DNA of 64,000 nucleotides, taken from Spisula solida. Its lineage: Eukaryota > Mollusca > Bivalvia > Venerida > Mactridae. The stretch is from the NCBI GenBank assembly GCA_947247005.1, contig OX365948.1, forward strand, positions 58,255,401 to 58,319,400. The letters run 5' to 3'. Every line of letters begins with the position of its first letter. The stretch's first letter is position 1. The notes beneath the pieces are model-generated. The model saw only the letters and a program-made list of their open reading frames with translations. It was not told the origin of the DNA and made no database searches. Position numbers and translations under genes: made by a program. Shown one piece after another: positions 26,901 through 36,600 of the stretch.

Positions 26901-27352
26901 TATCAATTAGACGACAACAATGAAATACATAAATAGATAACTTATATAAATAGCGATGTTTTTTTTATCCCTTCTGTAAGTAAAATGTCCCTGTTACACA
27001 GTAACGCACTCGGTGAAATGTTTCCATTTTGTTTCAACGTTTGTCCTAACAAATATTGATTAGGACAGCCTACTGTACCGGTCACATTAAATGTTTGTTG
27101 ATAAACATCTTTCACAATATATAGTGCAATGTCAATTCATTATATGACAGAGAAGCCAAGATTTCAAAGTGAAAGTACGACTATACGAATTCGGATCATC
27201 CGAAATTGCGCAACTTTATGGAATGACGCATTGTGGCATAGTTAACGAGGAAATAGTATCACTTATGTTATACAAATATTCTTATGTAAAGTAACTTCAT
27301 TTAGAACACAGAAATATTCACTCTGATCAGGTAAATATTGAAAACAAACCAT
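20937..27352 (-). CDS. LSM4: LSM4, U6 snRNA-associated Sm-like protein
   Basis: Minus-strand exons: candidate exon 1 ending 27350 (ATG only, weak), 26550-26591, 25856-25954, 23412-23586 and 20937-21058 (TAA), giving 146 aa. Phases agree: 3, 42, 99, 175 and 122 nt. The product reads [53 protein letters not shown] and [19 protein letters not shown], matching the bipartite Sm fold (Sm1, then Sm2 with the IRGxxI core). The C-terminus is RGG-rich and then has an 18-residue glycine run before NRPGKGRGE. Known role: part of the LSm2-8 ring on U6 snRNA in splicing and of LSm1-7 in mRNA decapping and P-bodies. Splitting the start ATG from exon 2 matches the human gene structure as I recall it. The exon 3 and exon 4 acceptors are both embedded in tandem arrays. 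The gene is head-to-head with OGFOD1. Confidence 0.93.
21629..23320. mobile_element. Mariner-like element remnant with nested repeat, LSM4 intron 4
   Basis: The left end TACGAGGGTCATTCAAT and right end ATTGAATGACCATCGTA are inverted repeats with one mismatch, flanked by TA-rich sequence. CGAGGGTCATTCAA-type ends are typical of mariner/Tc1-like transposons. No transposase ORF remains. A TGCTCCCC-family element (21893-22498) is inserted inside. The rest of the interior is unannotated. Confidence 0.6.
21893..22498 (-). mobile_element. TGCTCCCC-ended dispersed element with three ~155-bp monomers
   Basis: Ends are ATGCTCCCCGTGGGATGT and TTTGGGGAGCATAAAAAG. The left-end sequence is the reverse complement of the right end of the element at 40698-41705, so the two copies are in opposite orientation. 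Inside are three monomers starting with a TATAGTGCAAATCTTCCA-like phrase and ending at AGAAATAGC, then a GGACGGACGAACGG tail. Reading frames on the minus strand are repeat artefacts. Confidence 0.75.
23546..24270 (-). repeat. 81-bp array spanning the LSM4 exon 4 splice acceptor, 9 copies
   Basis: On the minus strand each unit holds TATATTTGTTAG, then the first 41 nt of LSM4 exon 4 (GATGGTGATAGGTTCTGGAG onward), then about 29 nt of intron-like sequence. Potential exon starts lie exactly 81 bp apart: 24234, 24153, 24072, 23991, 23910, 23829, 23748, 23667 and 23586. Only the last continues into the full exon. Retaining a unit gives ...CYIRMLV then TAA, a premature stop. The long minus-strand open frame here is in a different frame from LSM4 and is an artefact. 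Confidence 0.93.
24698..24990. mobile_element. TATGCCCC-ended dispersed element, LSM4 intron 3
   Basis: Starts TATGCCCCTTGTCC and ends GGGGCATAAAAAG, with a GGACGGACAATCAC segment just before the right end. Same general build as the TGCTCCCC and ATGCCCCC elements elsewhere in the window. No coding capacity. Confidence 0.65.
25095..25245. repeat. Long imperfect palindrome (hairpin element)
   Basis: The arm AAAATCTGTTCGGGTATTTT with GTGAATAAAACATGGGCA is mirrored by TGCCCGTGTTTTATTCAC with AAAATACAAGAACAGAGTTT. The two arms of about 45 nt flank a spacer holding CACTCGTGATTTAATTTTCC. It resembles a foldback MITE. LSM4 intron 3. Confidence 0.7.
25955..26025 (-). repeat. 22-bp repeat of the LSM4 exon 3 acceptor, 3 copies
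   Basis: On the minus strand TATGATGTGAATGTATTTACAG occurs three times in a row (one copy varies), and the last ACAG is the acceptor of LSM4 exon 3 (exon start 25954). Each copy therefore ends in a possible AG acceptor, 22 bp apart. Unlike the larger arrays it contains no coding sequence. Confidence 0.8.
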
Positions 27353-27610
27353 TTTTCAGAAACCGGTAAAATGCTACAAATGTCGTAATTCGCCGATTGT
27401 CGTAAAATCCTGCTCGAATATTTTTATGTTAAACCTATTTATAGGCATTTGAAATTATATCTAGCACATACATTCTGTTATATAACATTTCAAAGACGAG
27501 TAGAGGTGAAAAAGTTCTAAAAAATTACAAATTTCGCAAATATTAAAGTCGTACATAATCACAAAAGTTTTGTTTACGGCACCGCGAAAACACGTGAAAC
27601 TGAAATCGAA
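27353..27610. promoter_or_regulatory. Presumed bidirectional promoter between LSM4 and OGFOD1
   Basis: About 260 bp separate the candidate LSM4 start codon (27352, minus) from the OGFOD1 ATG (27611, plus). A CACGTG E-box sits at 27591-27596, 15 nt before the OGFOD1 ATG, and CpGs are relatively frequent. No TATA box is evident in either direction. The LSM4 side depends on the weakly supported exon 1. Confidence 0.5.
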
Positions 27611-30600
27611 ATGTCTGAGAAAAGAAAATCTCCACCTCTTTCATTGAATACCGGACACAGGAATAAAAAAATATCACGTGCTATTATTAAATTGAACGAG
27701 GCGATTACGTCGAAGTCTAGCATTCATGACTTGTCATCTACGTGGAAAGATTCTAATGGCAATGTTGGTCAGAAATGTGGTAAGGTTGTAGGCCTAAATT
27801 TATGAACACTGATGAATGTGTCAGTTTATTAAACTATGAGGAAAGTGTGCCTCATGTTCTGTTTGAATGCAGGAAACCCTAATAATTAGCCCAGTGCTTC
27901 ACCGACTGAGCTAGACGGGTGGCCTGTCTAACCCCACATCACTTGTTGGAGGAAAGTGTACCTGACATGGGACTTGAACCCACGACCCCTGGTATTACTA
28001 TTCCATAGCTCTGGTAACTGAGCTAGCCGGTCGCCTGCCATTAGTCAGTCTCCAGAGTCACCACACAATCCTCTTTCTCGGGTGCTTTTCGGTGAAGCGC
28101 CTCTAATCTGCATTAGGAGTTAAATCATCAAATGGTCCTTTATACACCGCTGGGACCATTAATCTAAAATAAGTGGGATAAGTGTGCCAATTGTGTGGTC
28201 GAAGCCCTTTAACTCTAGCATGGCTCTTTACCAACAAAGACTGATATAAGTAGGTGTCTGTATAACCTCTCATCAGTAGTATAATTATAGTAGTAATATT
28301 ATTATTATGAGTTTTAGTTCTGGATACCATAACTAAATGGTCTATATACTGATGTCAACCAATGGAATGAGTACAGTAAATCATCCTCGAAGACCTCAGT
28401 CTGTAATGACATAAATTAATTAATGGATCAAGTGTTATTCAACTAAAATAGATTCAATGTTTTAGGACTTCCTTGTTTTACCATAGCTTAATTGAACATT
28501 GTATTGTTTCAGACAAAGATATTGTACAGTTTTACAGTGAGCCATTCAGACATTGTGTGCTAACCAATTTTCTACAAGATGATGATGTCATCAAAGCATT
28601 ACAAGAGGAACTCATGGATTTGGAATTTTCCGAGAAGAATAATGACTTATATAAATTCCATCAAGTAATTTGTAATAACTCTGTTTTTAATATACTGTAC
28701 AACCTCTCCAGAGCAACCCATTGTAGAGCACCAACCTCAATATAACAACTTCAAAATTTACCTGCTGATATTTACTTAAATTGAAGCTCATAAGAGCAAC
28801 AACCTGTGTACATTTTTTTCAGTAGAGGCTCTGATGCTCAAATGGTTAATTGTCTGTTTCTATAATTATGTAGGACAAGATTGGTTCAGTGTCAGGATGC
28901 TGTCACCTAATGACTGATACTGATGTATAGCCTCTTAGTCTCATTTAACCAAATAAAGAGAAAACTTTAACTTGTAACTATTGAGCAGGAAGATTTGCAA
29001 AGAAACACATACAGGGAGTCAGTGTGCTGTGTAAAGTTCTATCATAAATGTTACTTTACTTTTGTGTTACGGTAGGGCTAGTTAGTTTTCTTTCTTTTAT
29101 CCAAAGATAAAAATCTGATTTTTGATATCATACAAGCAAGGTATCACATTTACATTTTGTTTCAGAGTACAGAAGACCTGAAGTCATCAAAATCAGAAAC
29201 TATTTGTGCATTCAGGTAAGTGTTCTTCTGAAACATAGGGTCCCATCCCTGTCACACAAGAATTGGATGCCTGATTAGTGTACACAGAATTGGATGCCAG
29301 ATTAGTGTACACAAAATTGGATGCCTGATTAGTGTACACAGATTGGATGCCTGATTAGTGTACACAGAATTGGATGCCTGATTAGTGTACACAGAATCAA
29401 AGTGTTGACTCTTTGTGTTTCTCATGAGACCGAGATGTGACCATGTGTGAAGGAATTGATTATGTTGTTATAAATTGCCATCCTTTATTGAGGCATTTCT
29501 GATGTAAGATACTGGTAGTTAATGGTGTGGTTTCTGATAGTGACCTTGTATCATTTTTGTGTCGCCTGAAAAGGCGACATATAGGTGTTACTTTGGCGGC
29601 GGCTGCGGCTGCAGCGTCACAAATTGCTTGTCCGGAGCATAACTTTGTCACATTAAGTTCAAATGACTCAAGATTTGGTATGCATGTTTCTTACAATAAG
29701 CCGAAATGCAGTGCGCAAGAACCATAACTCTACCTGTCATAGTTTTTGAATTATTCCCCTTTGATTGATTTATTAGAGCATTTCTTGTCCGGAGCATAAC
29801 TTTGTCACCTTATGTTCAAATGACTCAATATTTGGTATGCATGTTTCTTACAATAAGCCGAAATGCAGTGCGCAAGAACCATAACTCTACCTGTCATAGT
29901 TTTTGAATTATTTTCCTTTGATTGATTTTATTAGAGCATTTCTTGACTGGAGCGTAACTTTGTCACCTTAAGTTCAAATGACTTAAGATTTGGTATGCAT
30001 GTTTCTTGCAATAAGCCGAAGTGCAGTGCGCAAGAACCATAACTCTGCCTTGCATCGTTTTTGAATTATTTCCCTTAGATTAATTTAATTTGAGCATTTC
30101 TTGTCCGGCGGATAACTTTGTCACCAAGAGGTTGAATGACTTGAAATTTGGTATGCATGTTTCTTACCAAAAGTCCAAGTGCAGTACACAAGAATCGTAA
30201 CTCTACCTTGTGCCATTTTTTATTTTTGTCCCTTTGATTGATTTTATAAGCATTTCTTGTCCGTGGCATAACTTTGTCACCATAAGTATTAATGACTCCA
30301 AGATAGGTATGCATGTTTCTTGCTGTGACATTTTTTTGTCCAGAGCATCGATCACTTTGTCGTTTGTAGTTCAGATGACTATAGAACTCTTGTGAGTCGA
30401 TATGTAGCCCAATAGTGGATAGTTTTCCATGACAAATGTGCATGTCGTCAGGCGACACATGCGACTCGCGAAGCTTTTATTCAGACTGTTATTTGTTATA
30501 AGACTGCTACTTGGTTGTGTTTTCAAACTGTCACTCTTCAAATATCCATGGTCCAGTAGTTAAGTGCGCTGGATATGTAACCAGGTGATCCTGATATGTA

Positions 30601-33600
30601 ACCAGGTGATCCTGATATGTAACCAGGTGATCCTGATATGTAACCAGGTGATCCTGATATGTAACCAGGTGATCCTGATATGTAACCAGGTGATCCTGAT
30701 ATGTAACCAGGTGATCCTGATATGTAACCAGGTGATCCTGATATGTAACCAGGTGATCCTGATATGTAACCAGGTGATCCTGGTTTGATTAAGGATTGTG
30801 GCAGGTTATACCCTTCCATGAAAATTTGACTTCAAGATTGATTTTGTTCCACATGTGGAGAAGTTGGTGTTACTTTAGTACTGGTTTATAGGATGCAGTC
30901 CAGCAAAACTGGTTAGGTGAATGGGCCACCATATGAAAACTTGTTGAGAAATCGAGTTAAACCCAAATAACAATCTTTTTTCAGATAGGAATTGTGTGTT
31001 TTCAACAGTCACTTGATAATGTTTTCAGATATTTACTGATGTTTATTCAAAACATTATTATTGTACATTTGTATGTTGTATTTTCAGGCAGTTGTTATGT
31101 ACAGAGTTTAGAGACTGGTTGTTATATTTTCAGACAGTTGCTATGTACAGAGTTTAGAGACTGGTTGTTATATTTTCAGGCAGTTGTTATGTACAGAGTT
31201 TAGAGACTGGTTGTTATATTTTCAGACAGTTGTTATGTACAGAGTTTAGAGACTGGTTGTTATATTTTCAGGCAGTTGTTATGTACAGAGTTTAGAGACT
31301 GGTTGTTATATTTTCAGGCAGTTGTTATGTACAGAGTTTAGAGACTGGTTGTTATATTTTCAGGCAGTTGTTATGTACAGAGTTTAGAGACTGGTTGTTA
31401 TATTTTCAGGCAGTTGTTATGTACAGAGTTTAGAGACTGGCTGATACAAGTTACTGATGTTCCATTGAATGATACAGTTGATACATTCTGTGCACAATAT
31501 ATACATACAGGTTAGACAACATATAGGTACCAGTCTCTGAACAAAGCCTTACTATTGGTCAGTTCTATATCTGAGCTCAGGAACAACCAATCAGGTTCTT
31601 CAGTTTACAGACTGGTTCCCTTCTACTCTGATTTTTGACATTACATCTGTAGTTTTGTGTTTTTGAAATGACAAATAATGACTGAATGTTCAACATTTTT
31701 TGTACAGAACAAAAAATTAAGTTAAGGTGATTTCTTTAAAACATGTGCATTTTTGATAGTGAAATTTATTAAACAAGGTTTTAGAAACTGACAAAATAAG
31801 TTGTTGGCAAGTTTTGAATCTTATCATGATTGATTGAACAACTGGTAACTGATTTCAGATACATTATTATGTCATGATGACGAGCTGGAAGGACGAAGGT
31901 TTGCTTACATATATTATCTTGTAAACAACTGGATGCAGGAAGATGGTGGATCGTTGGACTTGTTTGATGTTGATGGTATGTTGACTTTATGATAAGTCCA
32001 GGATAAAAAACTCAAGTCTTTGATTAGGCTATTTCTAGGCTCAGTTCAAAACTTGACCAATGCATTTGATGTACATAACATACCGGTAAGGGATTCGTAT
32101 TGTTCATATTTAAAAGCATTACATAGAGTATAAACATTTTTATAACGTTTTATAATTGATACTTTATGATGTGAATTGATTAGGAGCCAAATGTTAAACA
32201 TGTGTGGAAACTGTTGCAGATTGCTTTGCCGACTGATTACATACGCACATTTTTCTGTCCTGAAGTCTTGTGAATTTTGTCCTTTAATATAACATTTATA
32301 TATGGTCGTAAAATATGGTTCTGAGGAGAGTGAGAAAACGTAACAACTGTATTGACATTTACATGGATTTATATGATATTTTATATTTATGTAGTATTAA
32401 CTGTTGTTAGATTTACATTTACGTTAAAGAAGAAGTTTATTAATTAGCATTGATGAATGTATGTATGGTTACTGTTCTGTATTCCTTCAGAAAATTTACA
32501 ACCAAAAGATATTGTGAAATCATTAGTTCCTGTAAGAAATAACTTTGTGTGGTTTGAAGTGACACCTGGATCCTATCACCAGGTACAGTGTATTGAGAAA
32601 ATGCTACAGCCAGTCTCCAATCTTCTGAGGCATCTCAAGTAGAAAACTCAACTCAAATTAAGATTTTGCTCATATCAAGTCTGAATTTGAGACAAACCTG
32701 AAGTTCAAGCTCTTAAAATTTTACTGTAATAAACTGAGAATAATGCTTCTGCTTAGGGATGCCAATTTTCAGTCCAGTCTCCTGTGGAAATTAACTCAAA
32801 GAAACATGATAATATATCAGATGAGAATTATCTTAGATTGAGATGCTTCAGGAGATCAGTGTCTGGTCTCAATACAAATATGCTGTTTGTTCCCAAGCAA
32901 AATGTCATGGTAACGAATATGTCAGTATACTGAATTGACACAGTTAATATATTGCTTTGCATATGTCTGTCAGTCGGTAGGTTGATCTGTCGGTAGACCA
33001 AATGGTTACCTTTCGATTACTCAAGATCGCTTAGCCCTAGGATCTTCAAACTTTACATGGAGGTTAGCCAGCAACAGTTCATGACCCCTATTGATTTTGA
33101 GGACAGTAGGTCAGAGGTCGCTGTGACCTTTAACATTAAGGACTATTTGGCTGCAATAGCGGCATACATGTTTTACAAACATCTCTAGTTTTATTCTTGT
33201 AACTGTATCTGAAGTCCATACATAATTAGTTACATTCAATGCTGACTATAGTAAGTGTTTGAATGTACAAAATAAAGATTAAATAGATGAAACACCTGAA
33301 AATGGTGTTACAGCTATGAGAAGAAAATACTATGATGAAACACCTGAACATGGTGTTACAGCTATGAGAAGAAAATACTATGATGAAACACCTGAAAATG
33401 GTGTTACAGCTATGAGAAGAAAATACTATGATGAAACACCTGAACATGGTGTTACAGTCATGAGAAGAAAATACTATGATGAAACACCTGAAAATGGTGT
33501 TACAGCTATGAGAAGAAAATACTATGATGAAACACCTGAAAATGGTGTTACAGCTATGAGAAGAAAATACTATGATGAAACACCTGAAAATGGTGTTACA

Positions 33601-36600
33601 GCTATGAGAAGAAAATACTATGATGAAACACCTGAAAATGGTGTTACAGCTATGAGAAGAAAATACTATGATGAAACACCTGAAAATGGTGTTACAGCTA
33701 TGAGAAGAAAATACTATGATGAAACACCTGAAAATGGTGTTACAGCTATGAGAAGAAAATACTATGATGAAACACCTGAACATGGTGTTACAGTCATGAG
33801 AAGAAAATACTATGATGAAACACCTGAACATGGTGTTACAGTCATGAGAAGAAAATACTATGATGAAACACCTGAAAATGGTGTTACAGTCATGAGAAGA
33901 AAATACTATGATGAAACACCTGAACATGGTGTTACAGCTATGAGAAGAAAATACTATGATGAAACACCTGAACATGGTGTTACAGCTATGAGAAGAAAAT
34001 ACTATGATGAAACACCTGAAAATGGTGTTACAGCTATGAGAAGAAAATACTATGATGAAACACCTGAACATGGTGTTACAGCTATGAGAAGAAAATACTA
34101 TGATGAAACACCTGAACATGGTGTTACAGTCATGAGAAGAAAATACTATTGGTATAGTTTATCACCATGTTCCTACCACAAGTATGTTCTGGTAATGTTA
34201 CAGCTTGGGTTTGTAGAGTTCTACACTTTGACCTGAAAGATTCCTAAGTAAAACATTGGCTACCATCATGTCCTTCTAATCATCTGGATGTGTGCCAGCA
34301 AGCTCAATGTTAATAATTTCAAAAACTATCTGTTAGGTGAATTGTCTGCTGTATCTGACGATACTTAGAATGGTTAAACATCAATGTGAAACTTAATGGT
34401 TATAAAGATCAGTTTGACTGTATTGTAGGTTGCAGAGATTTTATCTGAAGATAAAACAAGATTATCTATAAGTGGCTGGTTCCACGGACCTCCTATACAT
34501 AGACCTACACCATACATTGAGCTACCTAGAGTACTGGAACCATACAATACCATTGAGGTAAGTGACTGGTTCCTATACATAGGTCTACACCATACATTGA
34601 GTTACCTAGAGTACTGAAACCATACAATACCATTGAGGTAAGTGACTGGTACCTATAAATAGACCTACACCATACATTGAGTTACCTAGAGTACTGGAAC
34701 CATACAGTACAATTGAGGTAAGTGACTGGTTCCTATGCATAGACCTACACCATACATTGAGTTACCTTGAGTACTGGAACCATACAATACCATTGAGGTA
34801 AGTGACTGGTACCTATAAATAGACCTACACCATACATTGAGTTACCTAGAGTACTGGAACCATACAATACAATTGAGGTAAGTGACTGGTTCCTATGCAT
34901 AGACCTACACCATACATTGAGTTACCTAGAGTAATGGAACCATACAGTACCATTGAGGTAAGTGACTGGTTCCTATAAATAGACCTACACCATACATTGA
35001 GTTACCTTGAGTACTGGAACCATACAATACCATTGAGGTAAGTGACTGGTACCTATAAATAGACCTACACCTTACATTGAGTTACCTAGAGTAATGGAAC
35101 CATACAGTACCATTGAGGTAAGTGACTGGTTCCTATGCATAGACCTACACCATACATTGAGTTACCTAGAGTAATGGAACCATACAGTACCATTGAGGTA
35201 AGTGACTGGTTCCTATAAATAGACATACAACATACATTGAGTTACCTAGAGTAATGGAACCATACAGTACCATTGAGGTAAGTGACTGGTTCCTATAAAT
35301 AGACATACAACATACATTGAGTTACCTAGAGTACTGGAACCATACAAAACCATTGAGGTAAGTGACTGGTTCCTATAAATAGACCTACACCATATATTGA
35401 GGCACTTAGAGTACTGGAACCATACAATAGCATTGAGGTAAGTGACTGGTTCCTATTAATAGACCTACACCATATGTTGAGACACTTAGAGTACTGGAAC
35501 CATACAATAGCATTGAGGTAAGTGACTGGTTCCTATATATAGACCTACACCATATGTTGAGACACTTAGAGTACTGGAACCATTCAATACCATTGAGGTA
35601 AGTGACTGGTTCTTATTAATAGACCTACACCATACGTTGAGACACTTAAGAGTACTGGAACCATACAATACCATTGAGGTAAGTGACTGGTACCTATACA
35701 TAGGTCTACACCATACATTTAGTTACCTAGAGTACTGGAACCATACAATACCATTGAGGTAAGTGACTGGTTCCTATAAATAGGTCTACACCATACATTT
35801 AGTTACCTAGAGTACTGGAACCATACAATACCATTGAGGTAAGTAACTGGTACCTATACATAGGTCTACACCATACATTTAGTTACCTAGAGTACTGGAA
35901 CCATACAATACCATTGAGGTAAGTGACTGGTTCCTATACATAGGTCTACACCATACATTGAGCTACCTAGAGTACTGGAACCATACAATACCATTGAGGT
36001 AAGTGACTGGTACCTATAAATAGACCTACACCATACATTAAGTTACCTAGAGTACTGGAACCATACAGTACCATTGAGGTAAGTGACTGGTACCTATAAA
36101 TAGACCTACAACATACATTAAGTTACCTAGAGTACTGGAACCATATAATACCATTGAGGTAAGTGACTGGTTCCTATACATAGACCTACACCATACATTG
36201 AGTTACCTAGAGTACTGGAACCATACAATACCATTGAGGTAAGTGACTGGTACCTATAAATAGACCTACAACATACATTGAGTTACATGTTATTGTGTTC
36301 TTTGAATGGGTAAATCCAGTATATATGTGTGTTGCTATGTTACAGGATGATGTGTTCTTTGATTGGGTGAATCCAGTTTATATGTGTGTTGCTATGTTAC
36401 AGGATTACATGTTCTTTGATTGGGTGAATCCAGTTTATATGTGTGTTGCTATGTTACAGGATGATGAGTTCTTTGATTGGATGAATCCAGTATATATGAG
36501 TGTTGCTATGTTACAGGATGATGTGTTCTTTGATTGGGTGAATCCAGTTTATATGTGTGTTGCTATGTTACAGGATGATGTGTTCTTTGATTGGATGAAT

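Noticed and set aside
27955..28040. Functional tRNA gene on the minus strand
   Set aside because: D-arm and T-arm are tRNA-like, but the acceptor stem does not pair and a second head follows, so it is a SINE.
33226..34236. Proteins of about 300 residues on each strand of the 48-bp array
   Set aside because: Same period artefact. The region lies between OGFOD1 exons 6 and 7, which join in phase without it.
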